From assembly GCF_007896895.1 (NCBI RefSeq), contig NZ_VOGW01000131.1:1-48725 (forward strand): DNA of 48,725 nt. The letters are read 5' to 3'. The notes beneath the pieces are model-generated. The model saw only the letters and a list, made by a program, of their open reading frames with translations, did not search any database and had not been told where the DNA came from. Numbering within the stretch: position 1 is the stretch's first letter; every line of letters starts with the position of its first letter. Below, piece after piece: positions 30,072 to 40,810 of the stretch. The DNA is from Streptomyces misionensis (GTDB lineage: Bacteria > Actinomycetota > Actinomycetes > Streptomycetales > Streptomycetaceae). The position numbers and the translations under genes are program-made.

Positions 30072-31643
30072 ATGTCCTTTCCCCTGCTGACAGCGACGGC
30101 GGCGCTCCCGGCCGTGGGAGCCGTCGCCACGGCCGCCGTACCGGCCGCGCGGCGCACCGCCGCCAAGTGGCTGGCCCTGCTCGTCTCGCTCGGCACGCTC
30201 GCGCTCGCGATCACCGTCCTGGTCCGCTTCGACCCGGGCGGCGCCCGCTACCAGCTCACCGAATCCCACTCCTGGATCAGCGACTTCGGGGTCCGCTACG
30301 AGCTGGGCGTGGACGGCATCGGGGTCGCGCTGATCGCGCTGACCGCCGTGCTGATCCCGTTCATCGTCCTGGCGGGCTGGCACGACGCCGACCCGCTGGA
30401 GACCGGCAGCCGCCGCTGGCGCCCCACCCAGGGCTTCTTCGCGCTGATCCTGGCGGTCGAGGCGATGGTCCTCATCTCCTTCGAGGCCACCGACGTCTTC
30501 CTGTTCTACATCTTCTTCGAAGCCATGCTGATCCCGATGTACTTCCTCATCGGCGGCTTCGGGGACCGGGCCCACGCGCAGGGCGAGCAGGCGGCGTCCA
30601 CCCAGCGGTCGTACGCGGCCGTGAAGTTCCTCCTCTACAACCTGGTCGGCGGTCTGATCATGCTGGCCGCGGTGATCGGCCTCTACGTGGTCGCCGGGAA
30701 CTTCTCCCTCCAGCAGATCGCCGAGGCCCGCGCGAACGGCTCGCTGCACATGGCGACGAGCACCGAACGCTGGCTGTTCCTCGGCTTCTTCTTCGCGTTC
30801 GCGGTGAAGGCGCCGCTGTGGCCGCTGCACACCTGGCTGCCCAACGCCATGCAGGAGTCCACCGCCCCGGTCGCCGTCCTCATCACGGCGGTGGTCGACA
30901 AGGTGGGCACCTTCGCGATGCTCCGCTTCTGCCTGGGGCTGTTCCCGGGGGCCAGCCGGTGGGCGACGCCGGTGATCCTCGTCCTGGCCCTGATCAGCAT
31001 CGTCTACGGCGCGCTGCTCGCCGTCGGCCAGCGGGACATCAAGCGCCTGGTGGCGTACGCGTCGATCTCCCACTTCGGCTTCATCATCATGGGCATCTTC
31101 GCGATGACCAGTCAGGGCCAGTCCGGCGCCACCCTGTACATGGTCAACCACGGCATCTCCACGGCCGCGTTGATGCTGGTCGCCGGGTTCCTGATCTCCC
31201 GGCGCGGCTCGCGGCTCATCGCCGACTACGGCGGGGTGCAGAAGGTCGCCCCGGTGCTCGCCGGCACCTTCCTGATCGGCGGCCTGGCCACCCTGTCACT
31301 GCCCGGCCTGGCACCGTTCGTGAGTGAATTCCTCGTCCTGGTGGGCACGTTCACGCGCTACCCGGTGATCGGCATCATCGCCACCTTCGGCATCGTCCTC
31401 GCCGCGCTCTACACCCTGGTGCTCTACCAGCGGACCATGACCGGCCCGGTCAAGCCCGAGGTCTCGGCGATGCCCGACCTGAAGGTGCGCGAACTGCTGG
31501 TCGTCGGGCCGCTGATCGTGCTGCTGATCTTCCTGGGCGTCTATCCGAAGCCCGTGACGAACATCGTCAACCCGGCGGTGCGGCACACCATGTCCGACGT
31601 CCAGAAGAAGGACCCCAAGCCCGAGGTGGAGGCGGCCAAGTGA
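30072..31643 (+). CDS. nuoM: NADH-quinone oxidoreductase subunit M
   Basis: 523 residues, second antiporter-like pump. 'FYIFFEAMLIPMYFLIG' carries the conserved Glu; 'KAPLWPLHTWLPNAMQESTAPVAVLI' the central Lys; 'RLVAYASISHFGFI' the later half. The first 25 residues form a helix rich in Ala. ATG 30072 is 5 bp after the nuoL stop; a much longer in-frame reading to the left runs through nuoL and is not coding. Confidence 0.97.
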   Translation: MSFPLLTATAALPAVGAVATAAVPAARRTAAKWLALLVSLGTLALAITVLVRFDPGGARYQLTESHSWISDFGVRYELGVDGIGVALIALTAVLIPFIVLAGWHDADPLETGSRRWRPTQGFFALILAVEAMVLISFEATDVFLFYIFFEAMLIPMYFLIGGFGDRAHAQGEQAASTQRSYAAVKFLLYNLVGGLIMLAAVIGLYVVAGNFSLQQIAEARANGSLHMATSTERWLFLGFFFAFAVKAPLWPLHTWLPNAMQESTAPVAVLITAVVDKVGTFAMLRFCLGLFPGASRWATPVILVLALISIVYGALLAVGQRDIKRLVAYASISHFGFIIMGIFAMTSQGQSGATLYMVNHGISTAALMLVAGFLISRRGSRLIADYGGVQKVAPVLAGTFLIGGLATLSLPGLAPFVSEFLVLVGTFTRYPVIGIIATFGIVLAALYTLVLYQRTMTGPVKPEVSAMPDLKVRELLVVGPLIVLLIFLGVYPKPVTNIVNPAVRHTMSDVQKKDPKPEVEAAK

Positions 31644-33289
31644 GCACCCCAGCCGTCCACAGCCTGTGGACAACCGCGGCGGACCGCATCCCCCAGATCG
31701 GCGCGCCGAAGATCGAGTACGGACAATTGTCGCCGACGCTGATCATCATCGGCGCCGCGCTGGTCGGGGTGCTGGTCGAGGCGTTCATCCCGCGCAGATC
31801 CCGTTACTACGCCCAGGTGTTCGTGTCGGTCGTCGCCCTGTGCGCCGCCTTCGCCGCGGTCGTCGGGCTCGCCGCCGACGGGTACGGCACCACCAAGGCG
31901 CACATCGCCGCCATGGGCGCCATCGCGGTCGACGGCCCCTCGCTGTTCCTCCAGGGCGTCATCCTGCTGGCCGGCCTGGTGGGCCTGTTCACCTTCGCCG
32001 AACGGCGCCTGGACCCGGCGGCCCACGGCAACCGGGTCGACTCCTTCGCGGCGCAGGCCGCCTCGGTGCCGGGCAGCGAGGGCGAACAGGCCGCGGTCAA
32101 GGCCGGGTTCACCACCACCGAGGTCTTCCCGCTGCTGCTCTTCGCCGTGGCGGGCATGCTGGTGTTCACCTCGGCGAACGACCTGCTGACGCTGTTCGTC
32201 GCCCTGGAGGTCTTCTCCCTGCCGCTGTACCTGCTGTGCGCGCTGGCCCGCCGCAAGCGGCTGATGTCGCAGGAGGCCGCGGTCAAGTACTTCCTGCTCG
32301 GCGCGTTCGCCTCCGCGTTCACCCTGTTCGGCATCGCGCTGCTCTACGGCTACGCGGGCTCGGTGTCGTACGGGCGCATCGCCCAGGTCGTGGACGGCTC
32401 GGTCACCGATGTGAGCCCGGCGCTGGCGGGCACCATGGGCAATGACGCGCTGCTGCTCGTCGGCGGCGCCCTGCTCGTGATGGGCCTGCTGTTCAAGGTC
32501 GGCGCGGTGCCGTTCCACATGTGGACGCCCGACGTCTACCAGGGCGCGCCCACCCCGGTGACCGGCTTCATGGCGGCCGCGACCAAGGTGGCCGCGTTCG
32601 GCGCGCTGCTGCGGCTGCTCTACGTCGTGCTGCCGGGGCTGCGCTGGGACTGGCGGCCGGTGATGTGGGCGGTGGCGATCGTCACCATGCTGGGCGGCGC
32701 GATCGTCGCGATCACCCAGACCGACATCAAGCGGCTGCTGGCGTACTCGTCCATCGCGCACGCCGGATTCATCCTCGCGGGTGTCGTCGCCACCTCGAAG
32801 AACGGCGTGTCGTCGGTCCTCTTCTACCTGGCCGGCTACTCGTTCGTGACCATCGGCGCCTTCGCGGTGGTCACCTTGGTGCGGGACGCGGGCGGCGAGG
32901 CGACCCATCTGTCCAAGTGGGCGGGGCTCGGCCGGCGTTCCCCGCTGGTCGCGGCGGTCTTCGCGGTGTTCCTGCTGGCCTTCGCCGGCATCCCGCTGAC
33001 CTCCGGCTTCGCCGGGAAGTTCGCCGTGTTCAAGGCGGCGGCGGCCGGTGGCGCGGTTCCGCTGGTGGTGATCGGTGTGATCTCCTCGGCGATCGCGGCG
33101 TTCTTCTACATCCGGGTGATCGTGCTGATGTTCTTCAGCGAGCCCAAGCCCGAGGGCCCGACCGTGGCCGTGCCGTCGCCGCTGACCACGCTGGCGATCG
33201 GCATCGGCGTGGCGGTCACGCTGGTGCTGGGCGTGGCGCCGCAGTACTTCCTCGACCTGGCGAGCCAGGCGGGCGTGTTCGTGCGCTGA
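31640..33289 (+). CDS. nuoN: NADH-quinone oxidoreductase subunit N
   Basis: 549 residues, third antiporter-like pump, last gene of the operon. 'LFVALEVFSLPLYLLCAL' holds the conserved Glu, 'KVGAVPFHMWTPDVYQGAPTPVTGFMA' the Lys, and 'RLLAYSSIAHAGFI' the later half. The N-terminal 25 residues are extra relative to E. coli. GTG 31640 overlaps the nuoM stop. An exact DnaA-box complement (TGTGGACAA, 31665-31673) lies inside codons 9-12. Confidence 0.97.
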   Translation: MSTPAVHSLWTTAADRIPQIGAPKIEYGQLSPTLIIIGAALVGVLVEAFIPRRSRYYAQVFVSVVALCAAFAAVVGLAADGYGTTKAHIAAMGAIAVDGPSLFLQGVILLAGLVGLFTFAERRLDPAAHGNRVDSFAAQAASVPGSEGEQAAVKAGFTTTEVFPLLLFAVAGMLVFTSANDLLTLFVALEVFSLPLYLLCALARRKRLMSQEAAVKYFLLGAFASAFTLFGIALLYGYAGSVSYGRIAQVVDGSVTDVSPALAGTMGNDALLLVGGALLVMGLLFKVGAVPFHMWTPDVYQGAPTPVTGFMAAATKVAAFGALLRLLYVVLPGLRWDWRPVMWAVAIVTMLGGAIVAITQTDIKRLLAYSSIAHAGFILAGVVATSKNGVSSVLFYLAGYSFVTIGAFAVVTLVRDAGGEATHLSKWAGLGRRSPLVAAVFAVFLLAFAGIPLTSGFAGKFAVFKAAAAGGAVPLVVIGVISSAIAAFFYIRVIVLMFFSEPKPEGPTVAVPSPLTTLAIGIGVAVTLVLGVAPQYFLDLASQAGVFVR

Positions 33290-33299
33290 GCGTTCCGCG

Positions 33300-33339
33300 G
33301 CGAAGGCCCCGGTTCCGTCCCCGGAGCCGGGGCCTTCGC
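33300..33339. terminator. Strong terminator of the nuo operon, bidirectional
   Basis: GCGAAGGCCCCGG (33300-33312) and CCGGGGCCTTCGC (33327-33339) are exact 13-bp arms; TCCG/CGGA extends the stem inside the loop. It lies 11 bp after nuoN and 11 bp before the stop of the convergent secreted-protein gene, so it can serve both. Confidence 0.9.
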
Positions 33340-33350
33340 GTTGCCGTACG

Positions 33351-33893
33351 TCAGCCGGGCGCGCCCGGGTAGGGGCACTTCACGTCGGGGTTCCACTCGT
33401 AGAACAGCCCGCTGGGGTTCTTCTTGTAGAGCCAGGCGTGCAGCGAGTAGTGGGTCGGGATGGTCGAGTTGTGGTGCGCGGTGACCGGGCCCTCGAACTT
33501 CCGGCCGAACATCGTGGGCCGCGCGGTGTTCTTGTCGGCCTTCACGATCCACTCCACCCCGGTGAGCCTGCGCCCGCCCTTGCCGTCGTCCTCGTAGAGC
33601 AGGGCGGCGGGCCTGACCGGGTCGAGGGAGCCGTAGAGCTTGGGATTGATGTAGTGGTAGCCCATGGCGCCCTTGCCGCCGTTCATGTCCATGGTGCAGG
33701 GGTTGGACCGGTACCCGGCGGCCAGCGCGAGGGGGAGGTGCCGGTACTTCGCGGTGGCCGACACGGTGGGGGCCAGCTGCTTCCAGACGGAGGCGTCGAC
33801 GGGGCCCTGGTCGGCGTGGGCGGGGGCCGTCGCGAGGGCGAGGGCCGCGGTGGACGCGAGGGTGAGGGCGGCCTTGACGAGGTGAGCGGGCAT
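33351..33893 (-). CDS. Conserved secreted protein of unknown function
   Basis: 180 residues. A signal peptide (about 1-27, ending APAHA) is clear; ATG 33893 has AAGGAG 9 bp upstream. The mature part shows a pattern I know only from unnamed secreted proteins of many bacteria: 'PCTMDMNGGKGAMGYHYINP', 'DPVRPAALLYEDDG', 'LTGVEWIV', and 'HYSLHAWLYKKNPSGLFYEWNPDVKCP'. Several His and two Cys (one near each end) could bind metal or form a disulphide. No function is claimed. Confidence 0.85.
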   Translation of the reverse strand: MPAHLVKAALTLASTAALALATAPAHADQGPVDASVWKQLAPTVSATAKYRHLPLALAAGYRSNPCTMDMNGGKGAMGYHYINPKLYGSLDPVRPAALLYEDDGKGGRRLTGVEWIVKADKNTARPTMFGRKFEGPVTAHHNSTIPTHYSLHAWLYKKNPSGLFYEWNPDVKCPYPGAPG

Positions 33894-34098
33894 GGTGCGG
33901 GGCTCCTTGGGGAGGAGACGGGGTCGCACCGAGAAGCTTGTGCCGGGACCGGTCAAGGGGCCATCCGGGGACGGCCGTTCGGGTGATGCGGGGCCCGGGT
34001 TTTTCTGCCGCTTCTCACCCGTTCGGCGCACGGCTTTGGAAAGATCGCCGTGAAGGCGGCCACCGGTCATCGGGGCCGACCGACGAGAGGACGATGTC

Positions 34099-35019
34099 AT
34101 GACGCTCACGACGAGCAGGCCGACCGTGGCCATCCTGGGCGCGGGAGGCGTCGGCGGTCTGCTGGCCGCCCTGCTGTCCCGCTCCGGCCACCGGGTCGTC
34201 TGCCTGGCCCGCGAGGCCACGGCCGACGCCCTGCGCGGCGGGATCGAGGTCCGCAGCCGCCGGTTCGGCGACTTCCGGGCCGTGGTGGAGGCGGACACCG
34301 AACTGCGCGAGCCGGTGGACGCCTGCCTGATCACCGTCAAGCACACCACACTGGACGCCGCGCTCACCCGGGTCCCGCCGGCCGCCCTCGGCGACGCCCT
34401 GGTCGTCCCGTTCCTGAACGGCGTCGAGCACCCCGCCACCCTGCGCGCCCGTTACGGGGCCGACCGGGTGGCCGCCGCGGCGATCCGGGTGGAGTCCACC
34501 CGCCTGCCGTCCGCCGGTACCGGACCCGTCGTGATCGAGCACGGCAGCCCGTTCGCCGAGATCGACCTGGCCGCCGGCACGGCCGACCGCGCCGGTCTCG
34601 AAGCCCTCGCGAAGGCCCTCTCGGAGGCGGGAGCGACGGCCCGGGTGGTTCCGGACGAGACCAGGGCGCTGTGGGAGAAGATGTCCTTCCTCGCTCCCTT
34701 CGCCCTGCTCACCACCCGGTACGGCCTCCCGCTCGGCGAGGTCCGCACCCGCCACCGGGAGGAGCTGGAGGGCCTGGTCGCGGAGACCGCCGCGGTGAGC
34801 CGCGCCTGCGGCTGCCCCGTCGACCCCGCAGCGGCCCTGGCGCGCTACGACGCCTTCCCGCCCGAGACCAAGTCCTCCATGCAGCGCGACGCGGAGGCGG
34901 GCCGGCCCCTGGAGCTCGACGCCATCGGCGGCGCCCTGCTGCGGGCCGCCGACCGGCACGGCGTGCCGGCGCCGGTGGCGGCCAGGCTGGTGCGGGAGAT
35001 CGCGGCGGCCGGGCAGTAG
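34099..35019 (+). CDS. Ketopantoate reductase (ApbA/PanE) family protein
   Basis: 306 residues. The NADPH-binding GAGGVGGLLAALLSRSGH starts at about residue 14; 'DACLITVKHTTLDAAL' is the second family motif with the Lys that in PanE is catalytic; 'ALWEKMSFLAPFALLT' and 'PPETKSSMQRDAEAGRPLELDAIGG' (Ser/Asp near the substrate) follow. It could make pantoate for coenzyme A or act on another 2-keto acid; Streptomyces has several paralogues, and no panB or panC is near. ATG 34099 has GAGAGGACG upstream. Confidence 0.88.
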   Translation: MTLTTSRPTVAILGAGGVGGLLAALLSRSGHRVVCLAREATADALRGGIEVRSRRFGDFRAVVEADTELREPVDACLITVKHTTLDAALTRVPPAALGDALVVPFLNGVEHPATLRARYGADRVAAAAIRVESTRLPSAGTGPVVIEHGSPFAEIDLAAGTADRAGLEALAKALSEAGATARVVPDETRALWEKMSFLAPFALLTTRYGLPLGEVRTRHREELEGLVAETAAVSRACGCPVDPAAALARYDAFPPETKSSMQRDAEAGRPLELDAIGGALLRAADRHGVPAPVAARLVREIAAAGQ

Positions 35020-35069
35020 GCGGGAGGGGCCCGGCGGCGACCGGCCGCCGGGCCCCCGGTGCTTGAAAT

Positions 35070-35097
35070 CGCACACCTGTTCGCATTCTGTGGACAA
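35070..35097. promoter_or_regulatory. LexA-like box and DnaA box before recQ
   Basis: CGCACACCTGTTCG (35070-35083) matches the actinobacterial SOS pattern CGAAC-N4-GTTCG with one change in the left half. Six bases on, TGTGGACAA (35089-35097) is an exact complement of the DnaA box TTGTCCACA. They are about 100 bp before the recQ start. Confidence 0.45.
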
Positions 35098-35179
35098 CTC
35101 CGGGACTGTCGGTGCGGCCCCCTATCGTTGAGGCAGTGGTCGAAAGGCGGCACGCGGGGAAGCGGCGGGGGACAGGACG

Positions 35180-37159
<1,980 letters not shown>

Positions 37160-37197
37160 CGGCTTCTTCTCCCGGGCTCTCCGTTCCCGTCACGTCA

Positions 37198-37244
37198 CGC
37201 CGCCGAGCGCCCGCCCTCTTCGCCGGGGCGGGCGTTCGGCGGCG
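37198..37244 (+). terminator. Long hairpin terminator after recQ
   Basis: CGCCGCCGAGCGCCCGCC (37198-37215) pairs with GGCGGGCGTTCGGCGGCG (37227-37244) over 18 positions with one G-T wobble, around an 11-base loop. It lies 38 bp after the recQ stop. No long T-run follows. Confidence 0.85.
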
Positions 37245-37327
37245 TTCGGCGTTCTGGCGCTGTGTGCCGCCGGGTTCACAACGATCCGCGTCCCTGCCTC
37301 CGGCAGACTTCGACATCAGCGACGACA

Positions 37328-37424
37328 GTGACTGACGTCAGACGTACCGCCGAGGCCATCGGCCGCGGTGGACCTGCCCGTGGTCAGCATCCCGCCGTCG
37401 CAGGCCGACGCCCACTTCGGCTTC
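37328..37424 (+). pseudogene. Fragment of an NAD-dependent epimerase/SDR gene
   Basis: Two adjacent frames hold one broken protein segment. From 37328 the reading is VTDVRRTAEAIGRG; at about 37368 it moves one frame and continues VDLPVVSIPPSQADAHFGF. Extended SDR epimerases end with the same order (AEAIGRGL-PV-SIPPEEA-HFGF). So it is a piece of about 32 codons with a frameshift and no start, flanked by sequence that does not match. It lies between the recQ terminator and pntA. This is my recognition of a pattern; a search would be needed to confirm it. Confidence 0.55.
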
Positions 37425-37478
37425 CGGTGGCGAGTTTCCACCACACCGTCAACGACCACTCCGTCCGGCAACTCACGA

Positions 37479-37498
37479 AGTCACCGGCAACGGTGACT
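37479..37498. promoter_or_regulatory. 8-bp inverted repeat upstream of pntA
   Basis: AGTCACCG (37479-37486) and CGGTGACT (37491-37498) surround GCAA, 119 bp before the pntA start. It could be an operator or a small hairpin in the leader. From 37245 to 37617 I see nothing else but the SDR fragment. Confidence 0.35.
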
Positions 37499-37617
37499 GC
37501 TTAGTGACACGCGGGTCCCGCGACCTGCATCCTGTGCGGGATCCCGCCGGCGTCTCCGAGCCGATCGCGCACACCGTTCGGCTCAAAGACGCAACCGAGC
37601 TGAATTGGAGTACTCCC

Positions 37618-39159
37618 ATGCGCATCGGAGTCCCTCGCGAACCAGCAGGGGAGACACGCGTCGCCGCGACACCGGCGACGGTCCGGCAACTGACAGGACT
37701 CGGGTACGAGGTGCTCGTCGAGTCGGGGGCCGGGGCACTCTCGGCCTTCACCGACCCGGCGTACGTGGAGGCAGGGGCGCGGATCGGCACGGGCGAGGAG
37801 GCGTGGGGCGCCGACATCGTCCTCCGGGTCAACGGCCCGTCGATGGACGAGGTGGGCAAGCCGAAGGACGGCGCCACACTGATCTCCACCCTCGCGCCGG
37901 CCCTCAACCCCGAACTGGTCGACGCCCTCGCGGCGCGGCCGATCACGGTGCTGGCGATGGACGCGGTGCCGCGCATCAGCCGCGCCCAGTCGCTCGACGT
38001 GCTCTCGTCCATGGCCAACATCGCCGGCTACCGCGCGGTGGTGGAGGCGGCCCACGAGTTCGGCCGCTTCTTCACCGGTCAGGTGACCGCCGCGGGCAAG
38101 GTGCCGCCGGCGAAGGTGCTCGTCGCCGGCGCGGGCGTGGCCGGGCTGGCCGCGATCGGCGCGGCCTCGTCGCTGGGCGCGGTCGTGCGCGCGACCGACC
38201 CGCGCCCGGAGGTGGCCGACCAGGTGAAGTCGCTGGGCGGCGAGTACCTCCCGGTGGTGGTCGAGGAGGAGGCGCAGCAGTCGTCCGACGGCTACGCGAA
38301 GGCCACCTCGGACCTCTACAACGAGGCCGCGGCGAAGCTCTACTCCGAGCAGGCCGCGGACGTCGACATCATCATCACCACGGCGCTGATCCCGGGGCGT
38401 CCGGCGCCGCGGCTGATCACGGCCGCCGACGTGGCGCGCATGAAGCCGGGCTCGGTGATCGTCGACATGGCCGCCGGCGTGGGCGGCAACGTCGAGGGCA
38501 GCGTCCCCGGGGAGCGTTCCGTCACCGGCAACGGCGTGATCATCCTCGGGTACACGGACCTCGCCGGCCGGCTGCCCACCCAGGCCTCGCAGTTGTACGG
38601 GACCAACCTCGTCAACCTGATGAAGCTGCTCACCCCGGGCAAGGACGGCAAGTCCGTGCTCGACCTCGACGACGTCGTGCAGCGCGGCATCACCGTGGTC
38701 AAGGACGGCGAGAAGCTGTGGCCGCCGCCGCCCGTACAGGTCTCGGCGGCGCCCGCCGCCGCACCGGGACCGGCCGCCGAGCCGCCCGCCCAGGCGGAGA
38801 AGGCGGCGATGAGCGCCGGCACCAGGCTCGCCCTGACCCTGGCCGGCATCCTCGTCTTCGGCCTGGTGGTCGCCTTCGCCCCGGCCCCGCTGCCGCAGCA
38901 CTTCACCGTGCTGATGCTCGCCGTCGTCATCGGCTACTACGTGATCGGCAAGGTCCACCACGCGCTGCACACCCCGCTGATGAGCGTCACCAACGCCATC
39001 TCCGGCGTCGTCGTCGTGGGCGCGCTGCTGAAGGTGTGGTTCCCCGACCACCTCATGCAGGCGCTCGGCGTCGCCGCCGTCCTGCTCGCCTCCATCAACA
39101 TCTTCGGTGGCTTCGCGGTGACGCGCCGCATGCTCGCCATGTTCAGCAGGGGGAACTGA
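37618..39159 (+). CDS. pntA: Proton-translocating NAD(P) transhydrogenase subunit alpha
   Basis: 513 residues. Domain I (about 1-380) binds NAD(H): 'GVPRE' start, the RQD-like loop region '[28 protein letters not shown]', and dinucleotide fold GAGVAG at about 171-176. A Pro/Ala linker follows, then membrane helices of domain II (about 400-510). As in E. coli PntA both parts are in one chain; some actinobacteria split them. It couples hydride transfer from NADH to NADP+ with proton entry, supplying NADPH. ATG 37618 has GGAG 9 bp upstream. Confidence 0.95.
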   Translation: MRIGVPREPAGETRVAATPATVRQLTGLGYEVLVESGAGALSAFTDPAYVEAGARIGTGEEAWGADIVLRVNGPSMDEVGKPKDGATLISTLAPALNPELVDALAARPITVLAMDAVPRISRAQSLDVLSSMANIAGYRAVVEAAHEFGRFFTGQVTAAGKVPPAKVLVAGAGVAGLAAIGAASSLGAVVRATDPRPEVADQVKSLGGEYLPVVVEEEAQQSSDGYAKATSDLYNEAAAKLYSEQAADVDIIITTALIPGRPAPRLITAADVARMKPGSVIVDMAAGVGGNVEGSVPGERSVTGNGVIILGYTDLAGRLPTQASQLYGTNLVNLMKLLTPGKDGKSVLDLDDVVQRGITVVKDGEKLWPPPPVQVSAAPAAAPGPAAEPPAQAEKAAMSAGTRLALTLAGILVFGLVVAFAPAPLPQHFTVLMLAVVIGYYVIGKVHHALHTPLMSVTNAISGVVVVGALLKVWFPDHLMQALGVAAVLLASINIFGGFAVTRRMLAMFSRGN

Positions 39160-39163
39160 CGAC

Positions 39164-40639
39164 ATGACCGTCTCCGCCATGGCCACCGCGGCGTACATCG
39201 TCGCCGCGCTGCTCTTCATCCTCAGCCTCGCCGGACTCTCCCGGCACGAAAGCGCCCGGCAGGGCTGGGTCTACGGCGTCACCGGCATGGGCGTCGCCCT
39301 GGCCGCCACCATCGTCCACGTCATCAAGGACGGCCACGACCAGGCCGGCGACAACAGCACCCTGGGCATCGTCCTGATGTTCGTCGCCGTCCTGGCCGGC
39401 GTGGTGATCGGCCTGTGGCGTGCCCGGATCGTCCGGATGACCGGCATGCCCGAGCTGATCGCGCTGCTGCACTCCTTCGTCGGTCTGGCCGCCGTGCTGA
39501 TCGGCTGGGTCGGCCACCGCGAGGGCCTGCTGGCCCGCGCACCGACCGAGTCGCCGCTCTCGCTGTGGCACATCCACAACGCCGAGATCGCCATCGGCAT
39601 CTTCATCGGCGCGGTCACCTTCACCGGCTCGATCGTGGCCAACCTCAAGCTGTCGGCGCGGATCAAGGGCGCCCCGCTCATGCTGCCGGGCAAGAACCTC
39701 ATCAACGTGGGCGCGCTCGTCGCCTTCGCGGCGCTCACCGTGGTCTACATCGTCGTCTCCCACGACCGGACCGACGGCACGGGCACGCTCGTCCTCGGGC
39801 TGCTCACCCTGGTCGCCCTGGCCCTGGGCTGGCACCTGGTCGCCTCGATCGGAGGCGGTGACATGCCGGTCGTGGTCTCGATGCTCAACAGCTACTCCGG
39901 CTGGGCCGCGGCGGCCTCGGGCTTCCTGCTCGACAACGACCTGCTGATCGTCACCGGCGCCCTGGTCGGCTCCTCCGGTGCGTACCTCTCCTACATCATG
40001 TGCAAGGCGATGAACCGGTCGTTCATCTCGGTCATCGCCGGCGGCTTCGGCATCGAGGCCACGGCCACGGACGGCGGCGAGCAGGGCGAGCACCGCGAGA
40101 TCTCCGCCGAGGAGACCGCCGAACTGCTGGCCTCCGCGTCGAGCGTGGTCATCACGCCGGGCTACGGCATGGCCGTCGCCCAGGCGCAGTACCCGGTGGC
40201 CGAGCTGACCCGCCTGCTGCGCGAGCGCGGCGTCGAGGTCCGCTTCGGCGTCCACCCCGTCGCCGGGCGGCTCCCCGGGCACATGAACGTGCTGCTGGCC
40301 GAGGCGAAGGTGCCCTACGACATCGTGCTGGAGATGGACGAGATCAACGACGACCTGGCCGGGACCGACGTCGTCCTGGTCATCGGCGCCAACGACACCG
40401 TCAACCCGGCCGCGACCGAGGACCCCGCCAGCCCGATCGCCGGCATGCCGGTGCTGCGGGTCTGGGAGGCGAAGAACGTCGTCGTCTTCAAGCGCTCCAT
40501 GGCCACCGGCTACGCGGGCGTGCAGAACCCGTTGTTCTTCCGGGAGAACTCCCAGATGCTCTTCGGCGACGCCAAGACGCGGGTCGACGACATCGTCGGC
40601 GCGCTCTCCGCCGCCCGGACGGTGCGCGCCGCGGCCTAG
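39164..40639 (+). CDS. pntB: Proton-translocating NAD(P) transhydrogenase subunit beta
   Basis: 491 residues, four bases after pntA. About nine membrane helices (to about 290) make the rest of domain II, with His and Asn residues of the proton path in '[17 protein letters not shown]' and '[15 protein letters not shown]'. Domain III (about 320-491) binds NADP(H): '[16 protein letters not shown]', '[21 protein letters not shown]' and '[12 protein letters not shown]'. The TAG stop (40637-40639) is the first part of a palindromic repeat element. Confidence 0.96.
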   Translation: MTVSAMATAAYIVAALLFILSLAGLSRHESARQGWVYGVTGMGVALAATIVHVIKDGHDQAGDNSTLGIVLMFVAVLAGVVIGLWRARIVRMTGMPELIALLHSFVGLAAVLIGWVGHREGLLARAPTESPLSLWHIHNAEIAIGIFIGAVTFTGSIVANLKLSARIKGAPLMLPGKNLINVGALVAFAALTVVYIVVSHDRTDGTGTLVLGLLTLVALALGWHLVASIGGGDMPVVVSMLNSYSGWAAAASGFLLDNDLLIVTGALVGSSGAYLSYIMCKAMNRSFISVIAGGFGIEATATDGGEQGEHREISAEETAELLASASSVVITPGYGMAVAQAQYPVAELTRLLRERGVEVRFGVHPVAGRLPGHMNVLLAEAKVPYDIVLEMDEINDDLAGTDVVLVIGANDTVNPAATEDPASPIAGMPVLRVWEAKNVVVFKRSMATGYAGVQNPLFFRENSQMLFGDAKTRVDDIVGALSAARTVRAAA

Positions 40640-40685
40640 TGCCGCGACCGGAAAGGTTCACCGCAAACCTTTCCGGCCACAGCAC
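40638..40685. repeat. Palindromic repeat element, copy 1
   Basis: A 48-bp element that begins within the pntB stop codon. Its middle is an imperfect palindrome: GGAAAGGTT, a short spacer, then AACCTTTCC; the ends GTGC (40639) and GCAC (40682) also pair. Copy 2 at 40762-40810 differs by one inserted G and two T-to-C changes. It resembles dispersed REP-like elements of Streptomyces chromosomes, from memory only. Confidence 0.8.
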
Positions 40686-40715
40686 CGGGGACTCTTCCAC
40701 GCGTGACAGCCCATC

Positions 40716-40746
40716 AGGGCCCGGCGGCCGTACGCCGCCGGGCCCT
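40716..40746. terminator. Terminator between pntB and the M56 gene
   Basis: GGGCCCGGCGGC (40717-40728) and GCCGCCGGGCCC (40734-40745) form a perfect 12-bp stem with a 5-base loop, plus an A-T pair. TTGTC follows on the plus strand. It lies midway between the two palindromic repeat copies. Confidence 0.9.
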
Positions 40747-40761
40747 TGTCACGTCCGGCTC

Positions 40762-40810
40762 AGTGCCGCGACCGGAAAGGTTCACCGGCAAACCCTCCCG
40801 GCCACAGCAC
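40762..40810. repeat. Palindromic repeat element, copy 2
   Basis: Second copy of the element at 40638-40685, same orientation, 49 bp. It ends at the base next to the stop codon (40811-40813) of the leftward M56 gene. The right half of the inner palindrome is weakened (AACCCTCCC), so this copy is the more diverged. Confidence 0.8.
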
